DNA of 47,639 bases, from the NCBI GenBank assembly GCA_903930345.1, contig CAIYYI010000253.1, forward strand, positions 1 to 47,639, written 5' to 3'. The notes under the pieces are model-generated. The model did not search any database. It worked only from the letters and a program-made list of their open reading frames with translations, and was not told where the DNA came from. A program made the translations under genes and the position numbers. Positions 1-7,582 of this stretch are shown here, piece by piece; positions within the stretch are counted from its first letter, which is position 1, and each line of letters opens with the position of its first letter. Source of the stretch: an uncultured Verrucomicrobiota bacterium (lineage in GTDB: Bacteria > Verrucomicrobiota > Verrucomicrobiia > Limisphaerales > CAIYYI01).

Positions 1-326
1 AATGACCACTGGACCGGGGGACGGGGACGGCGGTTCGACGGGCTCACCGACCGGGGGAAAGACGGGGACGGCCCACACGAACGCGGAATGCGGAACTCGG
101 AAGTTGGGACCATTTGAAGACGGGGACGGCTCGGCGGGAGCCTCGCCCCACCGGGTTCTGGACTTTCGATCGTTTGTTTTGCTGGGATGCTGGTTGGATG
201 ACCATCTCGCTGAAAGCGGTGGCAAGCCACTCGCAGTCCAAGACGCTGGCGCGAATTTGGGGCGGCGTGTAACAGGGAAGGGATGGAACAGCGGCGGGAC
301 GCCGCTGCCACTTTGGGGCATGGATT
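1..326. other. gene-free left edge with short repeats and hairpins
   Basis: No convincing gene lies here. The open frames on both strands have compositions expected of G-rich noncoding DNA and no recognisable domain. The stretch holds three copies of an 11-bp G-rich motif (separate entry), a small palindrome GTGGC-AA-GCCAC at 219-230, and a 7-bp-stem hairpin AGCGGCG-GGA-CGCCGCT at 290-306. It reads like degenerate intergenic repeat material. Nothing shows that it is transcribed. Confidence 0.5.
20..129. repeat. three direct copies of GACGGGGACGG
   Basis: The 11-mer GACGGGGACGG occurs at 20-30, 61-71 and 119-129, with spacings of 41 and 58 bp, so it is not a regular tandem array. The flanks differ between copies. 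It could be a G-rich structural or recombination-prone motif, or debris of a dispersed intergenic repeat family. Its function is unknown. Confidence 0.6.
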
Positions 327-659
327 TCAGATTGGAGGTTTCTGACTCCGGGGTGGCGGGGGCATGGGGTAGCCGGATCGCCGACGGCGACAGGCGCGCG
401 CGTAGATTTTCCGGGCGGGGTCCGCTCCGGAATAGCCGAGACGGGCGGTGATTTGACGGAAGGTCAGGTGCTCGTGCTCGCGCCAGCGAAGCACCTGGAT
501 CTCGCGGGCAAGGATGTCGGGGGTCCGGGGCGGTGGCACCACCGGTTTCCGAACGGCAGCCCCAAGGTCGCGCATAAGGCAGATTTGAAGGAAGCTGACG
601 GCATGGGGGATTGCCTCTTTGACCACCGACACTTTCACACGATCATTTTTGGTTCGCAT
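327..659 (-). CDS. small helix-turn-helix protein (sigma-region-4-like)
   Basis: This 110-aa basic protein starts at the ATG at 659 (MRTKNDRV). Residues about 55-90 contain a helix-turn-helix-like segment (LTFRQITARLGYSGADPARK), reminiscent of sigma-factor region 4 or small transposon/phage HTH proteins. It is followed by an arginine-rich stretch and a proline-rich tail (PMPPPP). A longer open frame runs upstream to 1016, but that part overlaps the nuclease gene in another frame and reads as a shadow. The gene lies 83 bp downstream of the HEAT-nuclease gene on the same strand, behind a pyrimidine-rich tract, so the two could be co-transcribed. DNA binding is inferred from the helix pattern only. 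No Shine-Dalgarno sequence is visible. Confidence 0.55.
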   Translation of the reverse strand: MRTKNDRVKVSVVKEAIPHAVSFLQICLMRDLGAAVRKPVVPPPRTPDILAREIQVLRWREHEHLTFRQITARLGYSGADPARKIYARACRRRRSGYPMPPPPRSQKPPI

Positions 660-742
660 GGGGAGAGCATAACAGGGGGGGAGTGACAAATACGGGCACT
701 GGGGGAAAGAAAAAGAAAAGAAGATGGGAGATGAGGACCGTT

Positions 743-1636
743 TTATAGCGCGTATCCAAAAAGTCGCAGCTTGGCCGTCAGCAGCGCGTCCAAAGCCGAC
801 AGGTCTCGCGGATGCACCGAGATCACCTGCTTGCCTTCCTGCTGGTAGAGCATTTGCTTCTTGTACATGCTCATCTTGTAATGCGGCGTGTCCAGCCCCC
901 AGTACTCGATATACACGTCCAGTTCCGGCAGGTAAAAGTCCGGCCGAATCTGGAACTCCGCGATGATGCGGAACTTCGCGTCGTACCGGTAGGCCATCCC
1001 GTGCGCCGTTAGCCACTCCGCAATCCGCCGCTCGCCCAGCGACTGCACCACGGTGCCGTCGATCGCTTCAATGGTCTTGTTGATCTCGACCTGCGTCTCG
1101 AACTTCCGGCGCTCCAGGAACACCTCGTCAAAACACCGGTCGCAATAGACGCGCTGGAAAGCCTGCTGGCTGCGCGCATGTTCCCCGGCGGACACCGCCA
1201 CGTCGCACCGCTGACAGCGGCGCTTCACCCCGGCCAGCGCGTCCTTGGCCGCCTGCTCTATGGCGGCCACCGCCGTTGCGGCCGCCGTGCGCACGTAATC
1301 GCGATGGGCGGGGTTGCGAGCGAGGTCGCGCAGGTCGGCCACGCAGCATTTCGCCGCCGCGCCGTATTTCTGAAGCGCCCGGATGGCATATTGCTGCGTC
1401 TGCGGATGCCGGCCTTCCCGCGCTGTGGCCGCCAGTGCCACGACGGCGGTTTCCGCGTCCGCCCCAAACTGCGCCAGCTTGCCGATGGCAGATGCGGCGA
1501 GCCGCTGAACTTCGTGCGAGGGCAGTCGGAGCAGAGCCACAAGCTCCGGCAGCATCGCCGGATCACCGCTGCGGCCCAGCGCCAGTGCGCGCTGCACTGC
1601 AGCGTGGTGGTCTTTCGGCAACATCGGACTTTTCAT
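743..1636 (-). CDS. HEAT-repeat / zinc-finger / PD-(D/E)XK nuclease-like protein
   Basis: This 297-aa protein has three visible parts. Residues 10-130 are alanine/leucine-rich paired helices that look like HEAT repeats. Residues 141-168 hold a four-cysteine pair (C141xxC144 and C165xxC168) resembling a treble-clef zinc site. Residues 195-297 resemble the PD-(D/E)XK nuclease fold seen attached to some UvrD-like helicases: E202 in SLGERRIAEWL, then RPDFYLPELD with D233, then YIEYWG with E244, followed by lysines 259/260. A DNA-cleaving or DNA-repair role is inferred. The start chosen (ATG at 1636) overlaps the stop of a 30-codon frame as ATGA; the open frame extends to 1861 but that extension is not domain-like. 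The combination is unusual and no exact family is recognised. Confidence 0.75.
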   Translation of the reverse strand: MKSPMLPKDHHAAVQRALALGRSGDPAMLPELVALLRLPSHEVQRLAASAIGKLAQFGADAETAVVALAATAREGRHPQTQQYAIRALQKYGAAAKCCVADLRDLARNPAHRDYVRTAAATAVAAIEQAAKDALAGVKRRCQRCDVAVSAGEHARSQQAFQRVYCDRCFDEVFLERRKFETQVEINKTIEAIDGTVVQSLGERRIAEWLTAHGMAYRYDAKFRIIAEFQIRPDFYLPELDVYIEYWGLDTPHYKMSMYKKQMLYQQEGKQVISVHPRDLSALDALLTAKLRLFGYAL

Positions 1637-1725
1637 GGTGCGTTGGTGGCACTGACTCGCTGCGCTTGCCAGTGCCCTGCCGTTGGCAAGCACAGCAAGA
1701 CAACGAAGAGACGTATTCGGTTCAT
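1633..1725 (-). CDS. possible 30-aa hydrophobic leader-like ORF
   Basis: A 30-codon frame begins MNRIRLFVVLLCLP. Its ATG overlaps the TGA of the methylase remnant upstream (ATGA at 1722-1725), and its own TGA overlaps the ATG of the nuclease gene (ATGA at 1633-1636). It has a basic N-terminus and a hydrophobic run, like a truncated signal peptide. Two stop/start overlaps in a row suggest translational coupling of a former operon. A frame this short could be chance, and no family is recognised. Confidence 0.25.
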   Translation of the reverse strand: MNRIRLFVVLLCLPTAGHWQAQRVSATNAP

Positions 1726-1853
1726 TTCCCAACCTCCTCGACGAGTTTGATTTCGTCCAGCGTGAGGGCGTAGAGGCGATAAACCCGGTCGTCAACTTCC
1801 CACTCCAGGGTGGCTGTGCCAGCGGCGGGATCGGCCCGCCTGTCAGCTTGGAT
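1722..1853 (-). pseudogene. C-terminal remnant of an Eco57I-like DNA methylase / R-M enzyme
   Basis: Reading the minus strand in the frame that stops at TGA 1724-1722 gives about 43 residues ending in TLEWEVDDRVYRLYALTLDE and then IKLVEEVGK. This matches the characteristic extreme C-terminus of large class I N6-adenine methylases of type II/IIG or BREX-like R-M enzymes (pattern E-[IV]-D-x-x-V-Y-x-L-Y-x-L-T-x-x-E-I-x-x-V-E). No start codon or methylase core precedes it. Upstream of about 1855 the frame runs into purine-rich DNA unlike coding sequence. I read it as the stump of a deleted R-M gene. The short length keeps this below certainty. Confidence 0.6.
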
Positions 1854-1861
1854 ATCACCAC

Positions 1862-2435
1862 TACAACAAAGGGTTACGGGCCTTTGATAGAGGAAAACAA
1901 CAGGGGTGAAAAGGGAAAAATGGGGGAAATTCCTGCTCCAGGGTGGATTGGGTGGGAGTATTTCGGGGGGGACAACGACGGATTTCAGAGGGTCGGATTC
2001 GGGAAGGCTTTGGGGATTAAGAGCCTGTCAGAATATTCCGAGGGGCGCTGTTTTCGCAGAAAAGGCGGGATGGCGAGCAACGACGACGGGAGGTGCGAGC
2101 CGCACGGGCCATTACCCGCAGCGGTCGGTGACCGAGGCGCAACGAAGCCAGGCCGCCTTTGCTGCGAAAACCCTCCGGGCGGCGGGTCTTTTGCCTGGGG
2201 CCGGCGTTGGCTCGGCCGTTACAGCCCGCGTTGGGGATGCGCCGGCCTCGCCGCCTTGGCCCCAGCCAAAATCCCTCGCCGCAGCACCCCTCGCAATTTT
2301 TAGACAGGCTCTAATTCACGACCCCGGATCAAGGTCCACGCCATGAACCCAACCACCGCGCGCCAATCTCTCCCCCACTTCAGGCTGGGCAATCCACATC
2401 AGAGCGGCATAATGCGCCGGAACCGAACCCATGAC
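1862..2435. other. intergenic region around the MITE-like element
   Basis: Apart from the palindromic element at 2021-2311, no gene is supported here. 1862-2020 is G/A-rich on the plus strand and begins where the methylase remnant loses coding character, so it may contain the deletion junction. 2312-2435 leads into the glycosidase gene; ATG codons at 2343 and 2412 are in the gene's frame but precede the signal peptide. No promoter could be assigned. Confidence 0.5.
2021..2311. mobile_element. 291-bp MITE-like palindromic element, TAA target duplication
   Basis: The ends are imperfect inverted repeats. The left end GAGCCTGTCAGAATATTCCG and the reverse complement of the right end GAGCCTGTCTAAAAATTGCG, extended to 30 bp, match at 25 positions. 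The element is flanked by TAA at 2018-2020 and 2312-2314, the TNA-type 3-bp duplication expected of IS5-family (IS1031/IS427-like) transposition. Inside, 2050-2068 and 2153-2171 form a second inverted repeat with 18 of 19 bases paired. Smaller hairpins (GTGCG-AGC-CGCAC, CGGTC-GGT-GACCG) sit in its loop. There is no transposase frame, so it would be mobilised in trans. Confidence 0.75.
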
Positions 2436-5400
2436 ATGCAGTTGAACTGGCTTATGAAATCATTGCTGGCCGTCGCCCTCGCGCTTTGGTCCGGCCTGGG
2501 CATCGCCCAGGCCGCCGCCCCCGCCCACATCTGGCTGGAGGGCGAAAGCGCCCAAACCACCTTTAACGTCAAGGTGGCCGGCTGGGGCCGGCCCCATTTC
2601 CTCTCGTCCAGCAACTGGCTGCACGTGAGCGTGGACGAGGCCAACGTGGAGAAAGAGGTGCCCGCCACCGGCATCCTGCTGGCCTACAACTTCACCTGCG
2701 CCAAGGCCGGAAAGTACGAGCTTTGGAACCGCATCGGCTTCGAGTTCGCCCGGTCGGCCTTTGAATGGCGGATGGATGAGGGCGGCTGGCAACTGGTGAA
2801 GCCAGACGAGCTGACCACCGACCTGATGGAGCTGGCGTTTTGGTGCGAGGTCGCCTGGCTGAAAATGGGCGAGCCGGAACTGGCCGCCGGGCAGCACCGG
2901 CTGCAAATCCGCCTCACCCCCACCAAGAATGACAAAGGCAAAACCCAGCGGCTGCTCTACGCCTCGGATGCCCTCTGCCTGCACGAGGGGCCGTTCCAGC
3001 CGAATGGCAAGTTCAAGCCGGGCGAGACCGGCCGCACCCCGGAGGATGAGGCGGCCGCCAAAGTGGTGTTTCAGCTGCCGACAGCCAAACCCGCCGAGCG
3101 CGCCTCGGTGAGCCTGAAGGGCATCTGGGAAATCGCCCGGGATGACGAACAGATGCCCGGGGAAGTGGCGGAGCCGATCCGCACCCTGCCCCGCCAGCCG
3201 GTCTGGCGGGCGATCCCGGTGCCGGCGGATAAAAGCAAGGCGCGCGAGGACCTGATCTTCGCCCACCGCGTGTGGTACCGCACCCGTGTCGCTGTGCCGG
3301 CCAGCCTGTCCGGGCGGGCGTTCACCCTCTCCTTCCCCGGCAACAACCTGAACACGACGGTGTTTGTGAACGGGGAATACTGCGGGTTTGAGAAGAACCC
3401 GTTTGCCCCCTTTGAGGTGGAGGTGACCAAGGGCATCAAAGCCGGGCAGGTGAACGAAATCTGGGTGGGCATCCGCGACGCCTATTACGGGCGCTCAGCC
3501 GATCCGCAACGCCCGCTGAAGCTGCGCAAGACTTTCAACCATCCGCCCGACCTGCTAACGAGGGGGTTCCAGGATCTGGATTACCCGGTGTGGAACTGCC
3601 CGCAATCCGGCATCCTGAACACCCCCACCCTCACGGCAGCGGGCGGGGCCGTTTATGCGGCGGATGTGTTTGTGAAGCCCTCGGTGACGAACCGGCAACT
3701 GGCGGCGGAGGTCACCCTGCGCAACACCGGCACCGCCGCAGCCACGGGCGAGCTGCGCTGGGAGGCGGTAAATGATCAAACCGGCGTTGCCGAGCAGGTG
3801 TTCGCCCCCCAGCCATTCCAGGTGGCCGCCGGGCAAACCCAGATGGTTGCCTTGGCCGGCGCCTGGGCCGCGCCCAAGCTCTGGTGGCCGGACAGCCCGC
3901 AGCTTTACCGCCTGCGCACCGTGGTGACCCTCAAGGGCAAGGCGGTGGACATCCGGGAAACCACCTTCGGTTTTCGTGAATGGCGGCGGGAAGGGACAAA
4001 GTTCACCCTCAACGGCGTGGTCTGGCACCTGTGGGCCGACCTGGTGGGCGAGGGCAAAACCGCGGAGGATTGGCTGGCGGCCTACCGCCGCACCCACCAG
4101 CGCACCGTGCGCCTGGCCACGGCGGGCCAGGCCGGCCATGAATCGCGCTGGCACGGCATGGAAGCCCGGGAGGCCCTGGATTTCTGCGACCGCAACGGGG
4201 TGGTGGTGCGCCGCAACACCACGCTGGACGGGGAGACCATCGGCAACCAATTCTCCGAGGGCGACCCGGAAACCCGCAAACAGCAGGGCGGGTCCGAGCT
4301 CAAGCTGGCGCTGATGAAAAACTGGCGGGACCAGTGCGTGGCCCAGGTGAAGGGGGAGCGCAACCACCCCTCCATCCAGATCTGGTCCCTGGAAAACGAA
4401 TTCGCGTACATCAACCTGATCAACCTGCTCGGCAACTCGCCGCGCATGGACCAGTACGAGGAGGAGATCACCCGCACGCACGACGCGGTGATGGCGGCGG
4501 ACCCGACGCGCTCCGCCATGATTGATGGCGGCGGCGCCACCAAAAAGAACACCCTGCTGGTGCACGGAGACCATTACCTGGCCACGCTGGACAGCCGGTA
4601 TCCGGACCTGGCCTACGAGCCCTTTGTGGAGGGCGGCGGCCGGGGCCGCTGGCGTTGGGACCAGCAGCGGCCGCGCTTCATGGGCGAGGATTTCTTTGCC
4701 AACGGCATCAACCCCGCCGATTACGCGGCGTGGGGCGGCGAGGTGACGTTCCAAGGCAAGGCGGCCACACGGGACGCCATCGCCCGCATCTACCGCATGC
4801 TGACCGAAGGCTACCGCTGGGGCGGCCACTACGCCGCCTGGCACCTCTGGCTGGGCACGGATGGCGCGCCCGCGCAATGGGGGTCCAATGATCCGCGCGC
4901 GGTGTTTGTGCGGCAGTACGACTGGACCTTTGGCTCCGGCCAAAAAGTCCGGCGCACCTTCGGGCTGTTCAATGACACGCAATACGCGCAGCCCCTGGTC
5001 TTCACCCGCAAACTGACGCTGGGCGGCAAGGATGTCCATGCCCGGACCACCACCCACCCGGTCGCCCCCGGCACGGCGGAGAAGTTTGACGAAGAGATTC
5101 TGCTACCCCAAACCGGCACCCGGCTGGAAGGCGAACTCAGCCTTTCCCTGGCCGTGGAGGGCAAGATCGTCTATGAGGACCGCAAAGCCGTGTCCGTACT
5201 GCCGCCCGCCCTGCTCCCGCCCAACGCGCCCCGGAGCGCCGGCCTGGTGGTCTTTGATCCGCAGGGGGAAACCCTGGCGACCCTGAAGGAAATCGGGTTC
5301 TCCTGCACCACGATCACCAACCTGGAAGCCGTCCCGGCGGGCAAGGTGCTCGTCATCGGGCGCGACGCCATCACCGCCGGTGAAAGCACCGCCACCAAAC

Positions 5401-7529
5401 TCGCGGTACTGGCGGCCGAGGGCCGCTCCATCGTTGTTCTGGACCAGACCACGCCGCTCAAGTACCAGGCCATTCCGGCAGAAATGGAATTGGCCCCCCG
5501 CACGAAGAAAAACGACTTCGGCACCGAGATCCCGACGGCCGAGGGGCGCACCGCCTTCCTGGAGGACACGGCGCACCCGGTGCTGGCCGGGCTGAAAGAC
5601 AAGGACTTCTTCACGTGGGGGCCGGATCACCTGGTCTATCGCAACGCCTATGTGAAACCGACGCGGGGCGGCAAGAGCCTGGTGCAGGCCGGGCCCCGGC
5701 TGGCCCATTCCGCCCTGGTGGAAGTCCCCGTGGGCAAGGGCGTGCTGTACCTCTGCCAACTGGATCTCGGCCGCAAGCTGGCCACCAACCCGGTGGCGCG
5801 CCAGCTATTGCTGAACCTGGTGCGGCACGGCAGCGCCTACCAACTGGAATTTGCAGGAGCCGCCTCCGCCATCACCGACGAGCAGCTCGGCAAGGCCGTG
5901 GAGGCCATCGGCCTGCAGCACACCAAGGCGGCAAACGCGCTGGCCGCCCTCCAGGATGCCCGGCAAAAAATCGCCCTGGTCTCCGCCGACCCGGCCCAGC
6001 TGCATTCCCTGGCGGAAAACCTGCCAGCGCTGCAATCCTTCTGGCAGCGCGGCGGCACGCTGGTCCTGTGCGGGCTGACACCGGAAGGCCTGGCGGATTA
6101 CAACCGGATTGTGGGCGTGAACCACAGCCTGCGCCCGTTCAAGCGGGAGCGAGTCACCTTCCCCGCCCTGCGCCACCCGCTGACGGCCGGGCTCACCACC
6201 GGCGACATCGTCCTGCTCTCCGGAAAACGCATCTTCGGCTGGACCGCCGACGAATACATCTCCCCGGACGCCTTCACCTACGCGGTGGATTTGGAGGACG
6301 TGGCACCCTTCGCCAAAAGCGACTTCGCGAACTACGACAACATCGTCAACGGCTTCGTCGGCTCGGACGGCTGGCCGCTCATCATTGACTTTGAGGTGCC
6401 CAAAAACGGGAGCCCGTATGAGATCAACCTGGACCTGCCGCACGAGGAGACCCTGGTGGAGTACACCCATGACCCGTCCGTCAATTACAACCCCACCACC
6501 AAAATCGCGCTGCTGTTTGACGGCAAGGACCGGGCGGAATTCGAGCTGCCGTCCACCGGGGAAGCCCAGACCTTTGCCATCAACCCGCCGCGCACGGCGA
6601 AACGGGTCACCCTGCAAATTGCCCAGTGGCAGTCCGACCCCGCCAAGCGCCCGCTGGTGGGCATCGACAACATTTACCTGAAGGCGCAGCGCTCCGCCGC
6701 CTGGCAGGAAACGGTGCGCCCGCTGCTGAATATCGGCACCCTGGTGCACTACACCAAGGGAAATGGCGGAGTGCTGCTGTGCAACCTGAAATTCCAGGAA
6801 ACGGAGACCGTGCCGCTGAACCAGACCAAGAAGCGCGCCATCCTGGCGACGCTGCTGCGCAACCTGAAGGCGCCGTTCTCCGGAGGGAAAACCGTGATCG
6901 CCGGCGGCCAGTTGGATTGCACACCGCTGGACATCCACACCAAGGCCACCACCTACAAGGATGAGCGCGGCTGGTTCGGCGACAAGCGGCGCACCCTCAA
7001 GGGACTGCCGCCCGGCGAGCACACCTTTGCGGGCGTCAAATATTCCATCTACGAAATGCCCACCTCCCCGGTGCCGCAGGTCCTGATGCTGGGCGGCAAC
7101 AACGTGCCGGGCAACCTGCCGAAGCAGATCGATGACATCCCGGTCAACACGCGGGCGGACGCCCTGTTCTTCCTGCACACCGCGCGCCTCGACCGCCGCC
7201 TGAGCAACCGGGAGGCCGAGGAGAAAAAGCGGTTTGAACTGTTCAAATACGTGATCCAGTACCAGGACGGCCAGACGGTGGAGCTGCCCATTTACGCCGA
7301 GATCGACATTGACCATTACCAGCAGACAGAACCCCGCGCCCTGCCCGGGGCGCAGCTCGCCTGGAGCGCCCGGTTTGAGGAGGCACCGGAAAACGCCGCC
7401 GTTTACGCCAAGCAGTGGAACAACCCGCGCCCGGAGGCGGTGATCAAATCCGTCAGCATGGCGTACGGGAAGGACAAGGACCGGGGCGTCCCCGTCCTGC
7501 TGGCCATCACGGCGGCGACCGCAAAATAA
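2436..7529 (+). CDS. very large secreted glycoside hydrolase family 2 protein
   Basis: This 1,697-aa protein starts with a signal peptide (MQLNWLMKSLLAVALALWSG, likely cleavage after AQA). Residues about 30-165 form a beta-rich, carbohydrate-binding-like module (KAGKYELWNR). A GH2 sugar-binding domain follows at about 255-350, then an Ig-like sandwich and the TIM barrel. The barrel carries the GH2 signature NHPSIQIWSLENEF, with predicted acid/base E655, and predicted nucleophile E751 in RFMGEDFF. It therefore probably cleaves a beta-linked sugar (galactosidase, glucuronidase or mannosidase type; the substrate is not readable). After about 890 come two stretches resembling class I glutamine-amidotransferase-like folds, then about 400 residues of unrecognised beta-rich sequence. 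That is far longer than typical GH2 enzymes of 600-1,050 aa. ATG 2454 is an alternative start. Confidence 0.88.
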   Translation: MQLNWLMKSLLAVALALWSGLGIAQAAAPAHIWLEGESAQTTFNVKVAGWGRPHFLSSSNWLHVSVDEANVEKEVPATGILLAYNFTCAKAGKYELWNRIGFEFARSAFEWRMDEGGWQLVKPDELTTDLMELAFWCEVAWLKMGEPELAAGQHRLQIRLTPTKNDKGKTQRLLYASDALCLHEGPFQPNGKFKPGETGRTPEDEAAAKVVFQLPTAKPAERASVSLKGIWEIARDDEQMPGEVAEPIRTLPRQPVWRAIPVPADKSKAREDLIFAHRVWYRTRVAVPASLSGRAFTLSFPGNNLNTTVFVNGEYCGFEKNPFAPFEVEVTKGIKAGQVNEIWVGIRDAYYGRSADPQRPLKLRKTFNHPPDLLTRGFQDLDYPVWNCPQSGILNTPTLTAAGGAVYAADVFVKPSVTNRQLAAEVTLRNTGTAAATGELRWEAVNDQTGVAEQVFAPQPFQVAAGQTQMVALAGAWAAPKLWWPDSPQLYRLRTVVTLKGKAVDIRETTFGFREWRREGTKFTLNGVVWHLWADLVGEGKTAEDWLAAYRRTHQRTVRLATAGQAGHESRWHGMEAREALDFCDRNGVVVRRNTTLDGETIGNQFSEGDPETRKQQGGSELKLALMKNWRDQCVAQVKGERNHPSIQIWSLENEFAYINLINLLGNSPRMDQYEEEITRTHDAVMAADPTRSAMIDGGGATKKNTLLVHGDHYLATLDSRYPDLAYEPFVEGGGRGRWRWDQQRPRFMGEDFFANGINPADYAAWGGEVTFQGKAATRDAIARIYRMLTEGYRWGGHYAAWHLWLGTDGAPAQWGSNDPRAVFVRQYDWTFGSGQKVRRTFGLFNDTQYAQPLVFTRKLTLGGKDVHARTTTHPVAPGTAEKFDEEILLPQTGTRLEGELSLSLAVEGKIVYEDRKAVSVLPPALLPPNAPRSAGLVVFDPQGETLATLKEIGFSCTTITNLEAVPAGKVLVIGRDAITAGESTATKLAVLAAEGRSIVVLDQTTPLKYQAIPAEMELAPRTKKNDFGTEIPTAEGRTAFLEDTAHPVLAGLKDKDFFTWGPDHLVYRNAYVKPTRGGKSLVQAGPRLAHSALVEVPVGKGVLYLCQLDLGRKLATNPVARQLLLNLVRHGSAYQLEFAGAASAITDEQLGKAVEAIGLQHTKAANALAALQDARQKIALVSADPAQLHSLAENLPALQSFWQRGGTLVLCGLTPEGLADYNRIVGVNHSLRPFKRERVTFPALRHPLTAGLTTGDIVLLSGKRIFGWTADEYISPDAFTYAVDLEDVAPFAKSDFANYDNIVNGFVGSDGWPLIIDFEVPKNGSPYEINLDLPHEETLVEYTHDPSVNYNPTTKIALLFDGKDRAEFELPSTGEAQTFAINPPRTAKRVTLQIAQWQSDPAKRPLVGIDNIYLKAQRSAAWQETVRPLLNIGTLVHYTKGNGGVLLCNLKFQETETVPLNQTKKRAILATLLRNLKAPFSGGKTVIAGGQLDCTPLDIHTKATTYKDERGWFGDKRRTLKGLPPGEHTFAGVKYSIYEMPTSPVPQVLMLGGNNVPGNLPKQIDDIPVNTRADALFFLHTARLDRRLSNREAEEKKRFELFKYVIQYQDGQTVELPIYAEIDIDHYQQTEPRALPGAQLAWSARFEEAPENAAVYAKQWNNPRPEAVIKSVSMAYGKDKDRGVPVLLAITAATAK

Positions 7530-7582
7530 ACTTTCCACCATTGAACCAGCCACAACCTGCGTGTAGTGTAGCCATCCAAGCC

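Noticed and set aside
2-451. Plus-strand open frame of 149 codons at the left edge
   Set aside because: Translated sequence is low-complexity G/D/R with direct nucleotide repeats and no family likeness.
1637-1861. N-terminal extension of the HEAT-nuclease frame
   Set aside because: It overlaps the methylase remnant in another frame and shows no HEAT-like helices; the ATGA overlap supports the start at 1636.
3555-5057. Open frame of 500 codons antisense to the GH2 catalytic core
   Set aside because: Covers the GH2 acid/base and nucleophile motifs on the other strand, which are convincing.
5805-7553. Long open frame (582 codons) antisense to the GH2 gene
   Set aside because: It lies entirely opposite a gene with clear domains, has no recognisable motif, and long antisense frames are expected in GC-rich coding DNA.
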